NCBI GenBank assembly: GCA_009823505.1 | Contig: VZQC01009956.1 | Coordinates: forward strand, 1,763,080-1,827,079 | Reading direction: 5' to 3' | Length of the DNA: 64,000 bases | From: Rhizomys pruinosus | Lineage: Eukaryota > Chordata > Mammalia > Rodentia > Spalacidae | Shown: one piece after another, positions 43,265-54,266 of the stretch | Layout of the letters: every line of letters starts with the position of its first letter | How positions within the stretch are numbered: the stretch's first letter is position 1 | Translations under genes and position numbers: made by a program | Notes under the pieces: model-generated | What the model was told of the DNA's origin: nothing | The model's database searches: none | Seen by the model: only the letters and a program-made list of their open reading frames with translations

Positions 43265-46200
43265 TTATAATCCACGTTTCTGCAACTGGTCCCGTGGCTT
43301 CAGCTGATATTTATGACTACCTTCTTCTACTACCCATTCTGTATTTCCTCCGCCATCAGCAAGCACCTCTGCAGGTCTTGGCTCTTTCCCTGGAGGAGTG
43401 ACCCATACCTTCATCCCTGAAGGGTCTGGGCCATTTATTGTCCTGTCTGGTTTGGGTTGTTGGAGTTTCCCATTGACCTTAATCATAGGACATGGTAGCA
43501 CCAGAAGGCGCCCTACAGCATCTCCTGCCTTCCAGACATAATCTTCCTTGCCCCCATTGTGGAGAAAAAGTCCAATTTCCCCATGGTAGTCTGGATCAAT
43601 CACTCCTCCTACTACTGTTATTCCTTCCTTAGCCTGTTGGCTTAAAGGCAGTAGAAGCCCGAAGTGGCCAGGGGGAAGTCTTAGCTTCCAGTTCAATAGA
43701 ACGTTTGCTGTATCTCCTGGCAAAAGCACTCCCCCCATTGGAGCCAAAACGTCTAGACCAGCAGAACGCAAGGTCGTGGGTACAGGAAGCAAAAATTTTC
43801 CTACTGGGTCACTAGGGGTGATAGTGAGTGGAATCATTCCCACTTCCACCCCTTGGTTCCTGGACCCATGAATTCTGGCTATAGGAGAAACAGTACCATA
43901 TAGTGGACGCTGATTCAAAGCATATACTGCTTGCTGGAGAACCTTGCCCCAGCCCTCCAGGGTATTGCTACCTAATTGGCGCTGTAACTGTGTCTTCAAG
44001 AGGCCATTCCATCGTTCTATCAAGCCAGCTGCTTCTGGGTGGTGGGGAACATGGTAAGACCAGTGGATACCATGACCATGGGCCCACAGTCGCACTTCTT
44101 TGGCTGTGAAGTGAGTTCCTTGATCAGAAGCAATGCTGTGAGGAATACCATGACGGTGGATAAGGCATTCCGTAAGTCCCTGGATGGTAGTTTTGGCAGA
44201 AGCATTACGTGCAGGAAAGGCAAATCCATAACCAGAATAAGTATCTATTCCTGTAAGAACAAAACGCTGTCCCCTCCATGATGGAAGTGGTCCAATGTAG
44301 TCAACCTGCCACCAGGTTGCTGGCTGGTCACCCCGGGGAATAGCACCATATCGGGGGCTCAATGTTGGTCTCTGCTGTTGGCAAATCTGGCACTCGGCAG
44401 CAGCTGTAGCCAGATCAGCCTTAGTGAGTGGGAGTCCATGCTGTTGAGCCCATGCATAACCTCCATCTCTGCCACCATGACCACTTTGTTCATGGGCCCA
44501 TTGAGCAACAACAGGGATAGCTGGAGAAAGAGGCTGACTATCCACAGAACGAGTCATCCGATCTACTTGATTATTAAACTCATCCTCTGCTGAGATCACC
44601 TTTTGATGAGCATTTACATGAGACACAAGTATCTTCACATCCTTTGACCATTCAGAGAGCTCTATCCACATACTTCTTCCCCAAATGTCTTTCTCACCAA
44701 TTTTCCAGTCATGCTCCTTCCAAGTCCCTGACCATCCAGCCAAACCATTGGCTACAGCCCATGAATCAGTATATAATCGAACCTCTGGCCATTTCTCCTT
44801 GCAGGCAAAATGCACAACCATGTGCACTGCCCGAAGTTCTGCCCACTGTGAAGACTTTCCTTCACCAGTGTCCTTTAGGGTTGTTTCAGAAATTGGCTGT
44901 AATGCTGCAGCTGTCCACCTCTGGGTGGTGCCTGCATAGCGTGCAGAACCATCAGTAAACCAGGCCCTAGTCTTCTCTTCCTCAGTCAACTGATCATAGG
45001 GCAAACCCCATGAAGCCATAGGTGCATGCTTAAGCCCAGGAGACATTGTAACAGGAGTGGGAACCATAGGCATTTGGGCAACTTCTTCATGTAGCTTGCT
45101 TGTGCCCTCAGGGCCTGCCCGGGCCCTGTCCCGTATGTACCACTTCCATTTGACAATGGACTGTTGCTGTGCACGTCCTACTTTATGGTCTGGTGGGTCA
45201 GATAACACCCAGCTCATGATGGGCAGCTCAGGTCGCATGGTGACTTGGTGGCCCATTGTCAAACGTTCAGTTTCCACTAAGGCCCAATAGCAGGCTAAGA
45301 GCTGTCTCTCAAAAGGAGAATAGTTGTTTGCAGATGAAGGTAGAGCCTTGCTCCAAAATCCCAAGGGCCTCCGCTGTGATTCCCCTATGGGAGCCTGCCA
45401 CAGACTCCAGACAGCATCTCTATCTGCCACTGATACCTCAAGCACCATTGGGTCTGCTGGATCATATGGCCCTAGGGGCAGAGCAGCCTGCACCGCAGCC
45501 TGGACCTGTTGAAGAGCCTTTTCCTGTTCCAAGCCCCACTCAAAGTTTGCTGCCTTACGAGTCACCTGATATATGGGTCGTAGTAACACACCCAGATGAG
45601 GAATGTGCTGCCTCCAGAATCCAAAAAGACCCACCAGACGTTGTGCTTCTTTCTTGGTGGAGGGAGGGGCCAGGTGCAACAACTTATTCTTTACCTTAGA
45701 AGGAATGTCTCTGCATGCTCCACACCACTGAACTCCTAGAAACTTCACCGAGGTAGATGGCCCTTGAATTTTAGTTGGATTTATTTCCCATCCTCTCATG
45801 CGCATATGCTTTACCAACAAGTCTAGGCTAGCTGCTACCTCCTGTTCACTGGGTCCAATCAACATAACATCATCAATATAGTGGACCAGTGTGATATTTT
45901 GTGGAAGAGTCAGGCGATCAAGATCCCTTCTAACTAAGTTATGGCACAACGCTGGAGAGTTAACATACCCCTGAGGTAAGACAGTAAAGGTATACTGTTG
46001 GCCTTGCCAGCTGAAAGCAAATTGCTTCTGGTGGTCCTTATGAACCGGTATTGAGAAAAAAGCATTGGCCAGATCAATAGCTGCATACCAGGTACCAGGA
46101 GACATATTAATCTGCTCGAGTAAGGACACCACATCTGGTACAGCGGCTGCAATTGGTGTCACTACTTGGTTGAGTTTTCGATAGTCAACTGTCATTCTCC

Positions 46201-46795
46201 ATGATCCATCTGTCTTTTGCACAGGCCAAATTGGAGAGTTAAATGGAGATGTGGTAGGAATCACCACCCCTGCATCTTTCAAATCCTTGATAGTGGCATT
46301 AATCTCCGCAATCCCTCCAGGGATACGATACTGTTTTTGGTTCACTATTTTCCCTGGTAGAGGCAACACCAATGGTTTCCATTTGGCCTTTCCAACCATA
46401 ATAGCCCTCACTCCACAGATCAGGGAACCAATGTGGGGATTCTGCCAATTTCTAATTATATCTATCCCAATTATACATTCTGGGACTGGGGAAATAACTA
46501 CGGGATGCGTTCTGGGACCCACTGGGCCCACCGTGAGTCGGACTTCAGCCAAAACTCCATTTATCACCTGACCTCCATAGGCCCCTACTTTAACCGGAGG
46601 GCCACAATGCTTTTTAGGGTCTCCTGGGATCAGTGTCAACTCAGAACCAGTATCCAATAGGCCTCGAAAAGTCTGATTATTTCCTTTTCCCCAGTGTACA
46701 GTTACCCTAGTAAAAGGCCTCAGGTCCCTCTGGGGAAGGACAGGAGGAAGGCAAACAGCATAACTCTTTGGTATTGTGACAAGGTCCTTCCTCAC
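43265..46795 (-). CDS. pol: ERV-L Pol polyprotein: protease, RT, RNase H, integrase, dUTPase
   Basis: 1176 codons are open from a GTG at 46793-46795 to TAA. The open frame actually extends six more codons to the gag stop, so Pol is presumably made as a Gag-Pol fusion rather than from its own start. Domains in order, with residues: protease DTGS at 48-51; RT motif [11 protein letters not shown] with Asp241, LPQGYVNSP at 273-281, YIDD at 306-309; RNase H Asp614 (FTDGS), Glu653, Asp677 and Asp745; integrase zinc ligands His768, His773, Cys802 and Cys805; catalytic Asp832, Asp891 and Glu927 with D-35-E spacing; dUTPase-like domain about 1010-1100 with SAGLDV and [15 protein letters not shown]. 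All the expected RT, RH and IN active-site residues are present. Confidence 0.97.
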   Translation of the reverse strand: MRKDLVTIPKSYAVCLPPVLPQRDLRPFTRVTVHWGKGNNQTFRGLLDTGSELTLIPGDPKKHCGPPVKVGAYGGQVINGVLAEVRLTVGPVGPRTHPVVISPVPECIIGIDIIRNWQNPHIGSLICGVRAIMVGKAKWKPLVLPLPGKIVNQKQYRIPGGIAEINATIKDLKDAGVVIPTTSPFNSPIWPVQKTDGSWRMTVDYRKLNQVVTPIAAAVPDVVSLLEQINMSPGTWYAAIDLANAFFSIPVHKDHQKQFAFSWQGQQYTFTVLPQGYVNSPALCHNLVRRDLDRLTLPQNITLVHYIDDVMLIGPSEQEVAASLDLLVKHMRMRGWEINPTKIQGPSTSVKFLGVQWCGACRDIPSKVKNKLLHLAPPSTKKEAQRLVGLFGFWRQHIPHLGVLLRPIYQVTRKAANFEWGLEQEKALQQVQAAVQAALPLGPYDPADPMVLEVSVADRDAVWSLWQAPIGESQRRPLGFWSKALPSSANNYSPFERQLLACYWALVETERLTMGHQVTMRPELPIMSWVLSDPPDHKVGRAQQQSIVKWKWYIRDRARAGPEGTSKLHEEVAQMPMVPTPVTMSPGLKHAPMASWGLPYDQLTEEEKTRAWFTDGSARYAGTTQRWTAAALQPISETTLKDTGEGKSSQWAELRAVHMVVHFACKEKWPEVRLYTDSWAVANGLAGWSGTWKEHDWKIGEKDIWGRSMWIELSEWSKDVKILVSHVNAHQKVISAEDEFNNQVDRMTRSVDSQPLSPAIPVVAQWAHEQSGHGGRDGGYAWAQQHGLPLTKADLATAAAECQICQQQRPTLSPRYGAIPRGDQPATWWQVDYIGPLPSWRGQRFVLTGIDTYSGYGFAFPARNASAKTTIQGLTECLIHRHGIPHSIASDQGTHFTAKEVRLWAHGHGIHWSYHVPHHPEAAGLIERWNGLLKTQLQRQLGSNTLEGWGKVLQQAVYALNQRPLYGTVSPIARIHGSRNQGVEVGMIPLTITPSDPVGKFLLPVPTTLRSAGLDVLAPMGGVLLPGDTANVLLNWKLRLPPGHFGLLLPLSQQAKEGITVVGGVIDPDYHGEIGLFLHNGGKEDYVWKAGDAVGRLLVLPCPMIKVNGKLQQPKPDRTINGPDPSGMKVWVTPPGKEPRPAEVLADGGGNTEWVVEEGSHKYQLKPRDQLQKRGL

Positions 46796-46813
46796 TGGAA
46801 CCCGGCCACCCCT

Positions 46814-46816
46814 TCA
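46814..46816 (-). other. In-frame TGA between gag and pol
   Basis: gag and pol share one frame (1707 bases, divisible by three, between the two starts). Reading through this one codon would give a single Gag-Pol protein. The bases after the stop are G-rich (AGGGGTGGCCGG). It could be a programmed readthrough site, as gammaretroviruses use, or an inactivating mutation. Confidence 0.85.
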
Positions 46817-48502
46817 TTCAAGGGGTTCTGGGTCTGTGAACTGTCTCAAGTCTGGAAACCGGTCAACTGGGCGGGATTCGCTACTCCTAAAATCAAATGT
46901 TGACTTCCTGTCATTCGTTCTAGAGCTTTTCTGCTTATACAGATCAAATAAAAACTTAGTAGGCTTCTTATGTATTTGGTTCCTGGGAACACCATGATTA
47001 ATTAGCCAGTTCCAAAGATCATTTCGGGTCATGCCATTATAGGTATTGTTTTGCCTTTGCCACCCATTATGATAATTACTGTAACTACGCTCATCTGGCC
47101 TTCTGCGATTCAGTGCTGCCACCTGACGCCTACCCTGAGGTCCTGTTAGACCTACTACGTGTACATTTAATTTATGCAAACGAGCCACAACTTCTCTAAC
47201 TGTAAGATCTGGCATAAGAAATAGAGCAAAAACAAAGCTCTTCAAATGTTCTGGTGTCTCTCTCAGTACTTTCCATCTTATAAATTCAGTGAGTGGCATG
47301 TCCTCTGGGTCCTCATATTGTGGAGAATGTGGTTTTACACTTCGAATCCACTCGAGCATGCCCATCTGCCTGACCCTCACAATCCCTTCATCAATACTAA
47401 GCCAAGGAATATCAGGCATCTCTAACTCGCTGTTAGTAGGCCATGTTTTAATAAATACATCAGCCAACCATTCAAATAAACTTTTAACACCTTTTTTAAC
47501 TGCTCGAGCTTCCATGTTAAACCTAGAATCTCTACTCAGTGGGCTCATATCGATAAACTCAGTATGATCCAATTTTATATTCCTTCCACCATTATCCCAC
47601 ACCCTTAAAATCCATTCCCACACATATTCCTTAGGCTTCTGCCGGAACGAATCAGCAAACTCATTAATTTCTTTAGTAGTATATCGCACCTCCTCGTGGA
47701 CCACACTTTCTATCTCACCTTGAGGGGCTTGCTTAGACTTCAATCTGGTTATAGGTCTAGAGGCAACAATTGTTGGGCCCTGAGGGACATCAGCTCCCAC
47801 TGGGAGGGGGGGATTAATTTCCTCAGGCAAGGGTGGGGAGGAGGGATCTGCAGGGTGTGGATTCTCTGCTGAGGGTGGGGAGGTTAATTCCTCAGATAAA
47901 GAAAATCCCTCAGAATCCGAGGGTTCAAAATCCTCATCATCATAGTTCTCCCACACATCTCCATCCCAAGTTTCAGGGTTCCACCCTTTCCCCACCAGTG
48001 CTCTCACTTTAACTGCTGACACTTTTCGTGGCTGGGAATTAAATTTGCGTTGTAAATCAGCCAACCGTATAATAAGGGCTCCAGCTTGATTTTCTGCTGC
48101 TTTAGCTCTTTGGCTGCTGGAGAGAAGATTCTCTTCCAGAGCACACTTGGAAACCTTTAAACTGTTGTTTCGAATCCGGAGCTGGTCATTTTTATCACCG
48201 AGCTCCATATTTTCGTCTAACAGTTTATCCAGACATGCTAGGAGCAACAAGGCAACATCATTATTTTCCTGATTTTTCTGCAATTTCTCGAACGTTTTAT
48301 ATATAGAGTCGCTAAATTCCTTGCTTCTCACAAGAGGTGAGTTAGGTGAGTCAAATGGATCTATCTTCATAATTAGATCAAATAGTCTGCACCAAGGATT
48401 ATCATTCCTCTTCATGCCACCAGGAGAGCCTTCAGTAACTCTAGGCTTCATTGGGTTGGAGAGCTGGCTCCAGAGGCTACCAAGCCCACTAAAGAAATTC
48501 AT
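46814..48502 (-). CDS. gag: ERV-L Gag polyprotein
   Basis: 562 codons from ATG (48500-48502) to TGA (46814-46816). Residues 65-155 are heptad-like and probably coiled coil. Residues 178-245 are acidic and then proline-rich. Residues 270-450 are the capsid-like part with WEWILRVWDNGG (295-306) and WLSIDEGIVRVRQMG (367-381), blocks typical of ERV-L gag and of Fv1, which derives from it. A conserved-looking tail block RNDLWNWLINHGVPR lies at 493-507. No CCHC zinc knuckle and no N-terminal Gly for myristoylation are present. Pol follows in the same frame after the stop. Confidence 0.93.
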   Translation of the reverse strand: MNFFSGLGSLWSQLSNPMKPRVTEGSPGGMKRNDNPWCRLFDLIMKIDPFDSPNSPLVRSKEFSDSIYKTFEKLQKNQENNDVALLLLACLDKLLDENMELGDKNDQLRIRNNSLKVSKCALEENLLSSSQRAKAAENQAGALIIRLADLQRKFNSQPRKVSAVKVRALVGKGWNPETWDGDVWENYDDEDFEPSDSEGFSLSEELTSPPSAENPHPADPSSPPLPEEINPPLPVGADVPQGPTIVASRPITRLKSKQAPQGEIESVVHEEVRYTTKEINEFADSFRQKPKEYVWEWILRVWDNGGRNIKLDHTEFIDMSPLSRDSRFNMEARAVKKGVKSLFEWLADVFIKTWPTNSELEMPDIPWLSIDEGIVRVRQMGMLEWIRSVKPHSPQYEDPEDMPLTEFIRWKVLRETPEHLKSFVFALFLMPDLTVREVVARLHKLNVHVVGLTGPQGRRQVAALNRRRPDERSYSNYHNGWQRQNNTYNGMTRNDLWNWLINHGVPRNQIHKKPTKFLFDLYKQKSSRTNDRKSTFDFRSSESRPVDRFPDLRQFTDPEPLE

Positions 48503-48526
48503 CCTTTCAATTCTGTTTCTCTAGAA
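48503..48526 (-). other. Very short ERV-L leader
   Basis: Only 24 bases lie between the primer site and the gag ATG, and 44 between the LTR and the ATG. No room exists for a separate packaging signal upstream of gag. Confidence 0.75.
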
Positions 48527-48541
48527 CCACTTCTGGTACCA
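48527..48541 (-). other. ERV-L primer-binding site, leucine tRNA
   Basis: The minus strand reads TGGTACCAGAAGTGG, one mismatch from the 3' end complement of Leu-tRNA (UAA). Five bases separate it from the LTR. The older copy at 610-624 has the unmutated form. Confidence 0.85.
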
Positions 48542-48546
48542 AAATC

Positions 48547-49015
48547 TGTATTAGTCAGGGTTCTCTAAAGAAACAGAAGCAACAGGATGAATATATATAA
48601 CTATATACAATTTATTGATTTGCTCACGTGACGGAGCTCAACAGTAGCGCCGAACTGGAGAGGCCGGGAATCCAGGGAACTGCTCAGTCCGCAAGGCTGG
48701 ATGTCTCAGGAGTCCCAGTCTAGTGCTGAAGGCCCGAATGGATTCCAGGAGATCTGCCAGTCTCGGTACACGCTGGGATCCGAAAGGTTGATCACAGCAG
48801 CAAGGCAAATTCACCAGATGAGAGAGAGGCAAGCCGCAGGAAGAAGAAAAAGGGACCAGCTCCCGCTGCCGTTGGCCTTAAATACTGCCTGCCGGCAGAA
48901 GGTAACACCCACATTTGGGGTGGGCCATCCGGGTTGAGGTGGTCCAATCAGAAGACCCTTTTCTCTTATTTGTTCCTTAGTCCAGTCAAGTTGACACCCA
49001 GGATTAACCATGACA
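48547..49015 (-). mobile_element. ERV-L 5' LTR (promoter LTR)
   Basis: 469 bp, minus strand, TGTCATGGTTAATCC to GACTAATACA. It has a reverse CCAAT box near 48940, a TATA-like TATTTAAGG near 48880-48890, a CACGTG E-box near 48625-48631 and a poly(A) signal at 48611-48616. Like MT2 LTRs of MuERV-L, it would drive transcription of gag-pol towards lower coordinates. Confidence 0.95.
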
Positions 49016-49020
49016 ATGCT
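49016..49020. repeat. ERV-L target-site duplication, right
   Basis: ATGCT, identical to 42458-42462. Confidence 0.93.
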
Positions 49021-49195
49021 ACAACCCACAAATGAGAGAGGTAATATATTTTTCCTTTTCTGTCTTTGTGTTATTTTGTTTAGTGTGGTACACTTTAGTT
49101 CCATCTATTTACCTGCAAATTTCATAATTTTATCTTTTCTTACTGTTGAGAAGTACTCCAAGTTGTAGATGTACCACATTTTCTTGGTTTATTTA
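49021..49195 (-). pseudogene. LINE-1 ORF2 3' end (reverse)
   Basis: Continues the LINE-1 cut by the ERV-L. The block TTCCATCTATTTACCTGCAAA corresponds to the one at 37910-37930. Confidence 0.75.
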
Positions 49196-50560
49196 GATTG
49201 TTTTTTATTTGACCAGTAAGTACACATAGGCAATAAACATAGTGTCCACATAAACACAATTAGTTAACTTCTGAGTCCAGTTTTTGTACAACCTAGGGTC
49301 CCCAACTCCAATTGAAGACTTTGCTTATACAAACACAATGATCAAGTAAAAAGGAAAAAAATCCAGTCCATTTTGCTGTGATTTCACAATTCATCCCCCC
49401 TCTTTGACCCTTATAATCTGACACACTGAAATCTTCCCTGGGCATTGGAGGGGAAGGCCAGGTAGATTGAGAGACAGAAGATCCAGTTTTGTTTTGTTTT
49501 GTTTTATTCTCTGAGGTGACACATCAGACTCTTGTATCTGTTCATGTTCTGTTTACCGTGGACAGGTGGATTGTCTAGCAGTCTCCTTTTAATTCTAGTA
49601 ATAAAAGACAAATATGACAAATTTTAAAGACTATAACAAGTTACTCTTTGGGCACAGACACATATGCTTGGAGATACCTTGGTTGGGGCATTATATCTCT
49701 TTGACAAAGGGAGCCAATAGCTTTCTAATGTGTTGATACAGTCTCCAGACATTAAGAGGCACGAATCCAACAGTGTCTGCCAGGGAACAGGCCATAGATT
49801 GAATTGGGACTTTTTTTTTCTTTCTGGGTGTACATTTATCAGGCTCCCACTATTGCACTACATCTTTGGCATGCAAAATGTAACAGAAGAAGTCTGTACT
49901 AAAGCTTCAGAGACCATTTCTTTCCAGTGAGTTGCATAGTGCTTTCTTAAACCATGAAGGTCACTATTGATTTGCAATGTGGGGTCTCAACATGATTATT
50001 TTCATGTTAATATCATACCATATCTTCAGCAATAGGGTCTAACTGTCCATTTCTTAAGTGCATCTGAAGTTATAGGCAAATGGTATTTGTGAGACTTTTA
50101 AAGCCACCCTGGCCAACATTTCCTGGTAGAACAGTGCAGTTATGACACTGAAGCCTTAATTATATATCAGTTATTTTGAATATACCACTATAAAGTATAA
50201 ACTTTGAAGTGTCCTTACAAGTCTTGGGGGTAAGTTCTAAATGACCATATCTCTACAGATGTTCAGAGATGTTTTACATGGGTTTGGCAAAAAGCCTGTC
50301 TGTTTACTACAAGGATGTTTTACTTAGTGGTCAAATGTCTTACATCTAAAACATAACTAAATGCAAAATGAATATGTCCATGGAGCAAAAATAATCATTC
50401 CTTTGAATTAACTACTATCCTTGAGGATCAAGAACCCTATAGTAATTTATCAATCTTAACATACATGGCCATTTATTCATCAGAGATCAGGTTACCATAC
50501 AACTTGGCTCAAGTTCCAAAGGAGTGTAAACAGTAAGTAGGAAGAAGCTATATGTAGTTA
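49196..50560 (-). mobile_element. Class II ERV internal fragment without LTRs
   Basis: Collinear with 6290-7400 and 17150-18100 (for example GTACAACCTAGGGTCCCCAAC near 49287). The part 50260-50360 is like 13430-13560. No LTR borders it, so it was truncated or rearranged. No open frame of note remains. Confidence 0.6.
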
Positions 50561-51206
50561 GTAGAGCATTGAAGTGATTTTATCTGTTTGTGATTCCATT
50601 AGTAACTTTTAATACAGGCATGGTATGCTATGATATAAGTGGCAATAAATTTTTTCGAAGTTAGTTCATCCCTTAACTGTTCTCATAATTTTAATTTGCA
50701 TATAGACATTTGGTGTTACAAACCACAAATAAGGAATAACATCCATCATTGGTTTTTCTGAGACTGTGTCACCTCACTCAGCAGTACACTCAACAGCCTC
50801 CAGTTCCATGCATTTGCCTATGAAATTCATGAAGTCATCCTTTTTTCACTCCTTCATAGAATTCCATTGTATAAATATACCACATCTTCATTATCCACTC
50901 ATCAGGTTGAGGGACACATGGGTTGCTCTTTGCTATTGTGAAAAGAGCAGCAATAAACATTGCTGTGCATGTGTCTCTGCCATAGGATGGACCCTTTAGG
51001 GATATAACTAGGACTGGTATAATCAGGTCAAATGGTAGTTTCATTTTTAGTCTTTTAACTGTTATCCATACTTCTTTCCATAGGGGCTGCAAGAGTTTGC
51101 AATCCCACCAGCAATGAATAAGTTTTTCTCTTTCTCCACACCATCTCCAACAATTAGTGCTGTTTGTTTTCTTGATCATAGCTAATCTTACCTGTGTAAG
51201 ATGAAA

Positions 51207-51347
51207 GCACTTGGGAGGCAGAGGCAGGCGGATCTTTGTGAGCTCAAGGCAAACCTGGTCTGCAGAGTGAGTTCCAGGACAGCTGGGGCTACAGGGAGAC
51301 CCTGTCTCAAAAAGACCGAAAAATAGAAAAAATAAAAAATAAATAAA
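51207..51347 (+). mobile_element. B1 SINE, 5' truncated
   Basis: Starts inside B1 at GCACTTGGGAGGC and ends in an A-rich tail. A perfect 9-bp duplication AAGATGAAA lies at 51198-51206 and 51348-51356. Confidence 0.95.
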
Positions 51348-52344
51348 AAGATGAAATCTTAATGTAATTTTGAATTGCATTTCCTTAATTACTAAAAAGT
51401 TGAACAGTTTTAAGGTGACTCTGAGCCATCTTAATATCTTCTCTTGAGAAGTCTCTGTTCAGATCTCTAGCCCATCTTTTAACTGGATCATTTATTTTCT
51501 TGGACCTTTGGTTTTTGAGTAGTTTATATATTCTGGATATTGAACCTCTGTCAGGTATATCACTGGTGAAGATTTCCTCCCACTCTGTGGATGTTCTTTT
51601 CACTTCTTTGTTTCTTTTGCTATAAGGAAGACTTTTAGTTTAATAAGGTCCCACTTGTTGGTTGTTGACCTTAGTTCCTGCACAACTGCAGTCTGATTTA
51701 GAAACTCTTTTCCTACACCTATATGTTGTAGGTTACTGCCTCTATTATCTTTTAACATATTCAGAGTTTGAGGTTTCACACTGAAGTCTTTGATCCATTT
51801 AGAGTTGACTTTTGTGCAAGGTGAAGGGTAGGGGTTTAATTTTATTCTTTTACAAGTGGTGATCCAATTTTGCCAGCACCATTTGTTGAAGATTCTACCT
51901 TTCCTCCATTGAGTGTTTTTGGCTCCTTTGTCAAATATAAGGTGGCTGAAACTCTATGCACACAATTTGGGTCTTCAGTTTTATTCCATTGATCAATGGG
52001 TCGATTTTTATGTGAGTTCCAGAGCGTTTTTGTAGCTATAGCTCTGTAGTAGAGAAGAAAATTCTGTATAGTAATTCCACCTATATTACTCATTTTGCTT
52101 GGGGTTGCTTTGGTTATCCAAGGTCTTTTCTTTTAACATATGAATTTTAGAATATTTTTTTCTAATTTTGTGAAAAATGTCATGGGGATTTTGATGGGGA
52201 TTGCATTGACTATGTATATTAATTGGGGAAGGATGGTCATTTTTACTATATCATTTTTTCCAATCCATGAACATGGGAGATCCTTCCATCTTCTGATTTC
52301 TTCCTCAATCTCCTTATTTAGAGATTCGAAGTATTCATCGTAAA

Positions 52345-52869
52345 GGTTTCAGTTGTTTCTATCATCTGTTGGTCCTTTAATCACACGTGACCACAATCTA
52401 CATGATATTCTTCCCTCCTAGAACCAGGCTGGCAGTTCTACAAGATTGCAGGCTCCAGAGCTGTTTCCTACTGGTAGGAAACTGGTAGGTTAACACCGGT
52501 AGGTAGGCTAACAATTCCTAAGCTGAGCTTCTGGCAAGGAGAGGGAGAGGGGATGGTGGGAAGTTACTGAGCAATGAAAATAAAAGAAAGAGATGAACTC
52601 ATAGAGAAAGTCCAGGAGGAAGACTCAAGTTTAGTGTAACTCAAGGCTTTTATACCAACCCATGCATGGGCTGGAACACGTACACACAATTTGGGGCTTA
52701 AGCAGGCAATTGGTACAGGGGAACCTCAGGCTATATTCCAGATCAAAGTTCTTTCCTAAGAGATCAAAGACAGCTCAGACTTCACAGGTCTGTGAGAATA
52801 ACAGCAGGGGTCAAGGCTTTGGCTGTTAGCTAACTGCTTTTAAGTGCTTCTGCCAAAAGAATGCCTACA
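52345..52869 (-). mobile_element. 525-bp insert, probable solo LTR of unknown family
   Basis: Splits LINE-1 ORF2 and is flanked by TAAAG at 52340-52344 and 52870-52874, a perfect 5-bp duplication. On the minus strand it starts TGTAGGCATTC and carries a TATA box (GGTATAAAAGCC near 52648-52660). It ends GAAAC rather than in CA. I cannot name the family. Confidence 0.65.
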
Positions 52870-53757
52870 TAAAGATCTTTATTACCTTTGGCCAAATTTA
52901 TTCCCAGATATTTTATTATATTCGAGGCTATTTTAAATGGAAGGGTTTCCATGTACTCCTTCTCCAATTGTTTGTTGTTGGCATATAGGAAGGCTAATGA
53001 TTTTTGTAGATTACTTTTGTAACCTGCAACTTTACTGAAACTGTTAAAAATTTCTAGGAGTTTTCTAGTTGAATTTTTGGGATCTCTTAGGTATAATATC
53101 ATGTCATCTGCAAAACGGAATTGACCTCCTCTTTTCTGATTAGTATCCTTTAATTTCCTTCTATTGTCTTACAGTTCTAGCAAGAATTTCAAGCACTAAA
53201 TTAAAGAGGAGGCGAAATAGTGGGTAACCTTGTCTGGTTCCTGACTTGAAGTGGAATGCTTCTAGTTTTTCTCCATTTAAGGTGATGTTGGCTGTGGGTT
53301 TGTTGTATATAGCTTTAATTATGTTGAGAAATGTTCCCTCCAGTCCAATTCCCTCTAGGACCTTAAACATAAAGCCATGTTGTATTTTAGCAAAAGCCTT
53401 TTCTGCATCAAGATGACCATGTGGCATTTATCTTTGATTCAATTTATATAATGTATGACATTTATTGATTTATGTTTCTTGAACCATCCCTGCATCTCTA
53501 GAATAAAACCAAGTTGATCGTGGTTAATAACCTTTTTGATGTGTACTAGTATGATTTGCAAGGATTGTGTTGAGAATTTTTGCATCTATATTTATTAAGG
53601 ATATTGGTCTACAGTTTTCATTTTTATTTGTATTGTTTCCTGGTTTGGGCATTAAAGTGATACTGCCTTCATAGAAAAAATTTGGGAGGCAACCCTCTCC
53701 TTCTATCCCTTTAAATAGCTTATGTAATCTTGGTTGTAGGTCCTCTTTTATTAAACA

Positions 53758-54011
53758 TTTTTTTTTAATTTTTATTTTATTTTATTTATTTCGGTATGTG
53801 TATCAATGTACTGTCTGCATGCAAGTTTGTGCACCCGTGTCGTGCAATGCCGCGGAGGTCAGAAGAGGGTCTCGGATTCCCCTGGAACTGGAGTTCTCCT
53901 GGAATTGGAGTTTCAGACAGCTCTCGGCCGCCATGTGGGTGCTGGGGATCGAACCCGGGTCCTCTGCAAGAGCGGTCGGCGCTCTTAACCGCTAGGCCAT
54001 CTCTCCAGCCC
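53758..54011 (-). mobile_element. B2 SINE inserted in the tail of another B2
   Basis: A complete reverse B2 with strong A and B boxes on the minus strand (GGTTAAGAGCGCC, GGGTTCGATCCC). The duplication TTATTAAACA at 53748-53757 and 54012-54021 places it in the A-rich tail of the next B2. Confidence 0.93.
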
Positions 54012-54021
54012 TTATTAAACA

Positions 54022-54266
54022 ATTTTTTTAAATTTTATTTATTTCTGTATCTGTATGAATGTACTGTCTGCATGCAAGTTTGTGCACCCGTGTCTTGCAA
54101 TGCTGCGAAGGTCAGAAGAGGGTGTCGGATTCCCCTGGAACTGGAGTTCTCCTGGAATTGGAGTTTCAGACGGTTCTCAGCCACCATGTGGGTGCTGGGG
54201 ATCGAACCCTGGTCCTCTGTAAGAGCAGTCGGCACCCTTTAACCACTAGGCCATCTCTCCAGCCCC
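54022..54266 (-). mobile_element. B2 SINE (outer, earlier insertion)
   Basis: A reverse B2. The duplication GGTTGTAGGTCCTCTT lies at 53732-53747, left of both B2 copies, and at 54267-54282. Its B box has one change (GGGTTCGATCCC type to AGGGTTCGATCC). Confidence 0.93.

Larger units (their letters stand above)
42463..49015 (-). mobile_element. Young, nearly intact ERV-L provirus (class III)
   Basis: A 6.55-kb provirus ordered LTR-gag-pro-RT-RH-IN-dUTPase-LTR on the minus strand. The target duplication ATGCT is perfect (42458-42462, 49016-49020). The LTRs differ by four substitutions and one 1-bp indel over 468 bp. gag and pol are fully open, and the only stop between them is one in-frame TGA. 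The dUTPase after integrase, the Leu primer site and the lack of env mark it as ERV-L, the family of mouse MuERV-L and human HERV-L. It is assumed to move only inside the cell. The low LTR divergence implies insertion about one million years ago or less at usual rodent rates. Confidence 0.97.
50561..53731 (-). pseudogene. LINE-1 ORF2, C-terminal and RT parts (reverse)
   Basis: Part of a long minus-strand LINE-1 that runs on to 57340. The C-terminal end is at 50650-51197 and 51357-52344. The RT part at 52875-53731 includes FADDM near 53101-53115, DAEKAF near 53394-53412 and a [14 protein letters not shown] block near 53190-53235. Frames are broken by stops and indels, and the copy is interrupted by a B1 and a 525-bp insert. 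Confidence 0.9.

Noticed and set aside
44378..45699. Several plus-strand frames of 60-147 codons opposite pol.
   Set aside because: They are shadows of the real minus-strand pol.
53940..54000. tRNA-like sequence with a perfect B box.
   Set aside because: It is the head of a B2 SINE, not a tRNA gene.
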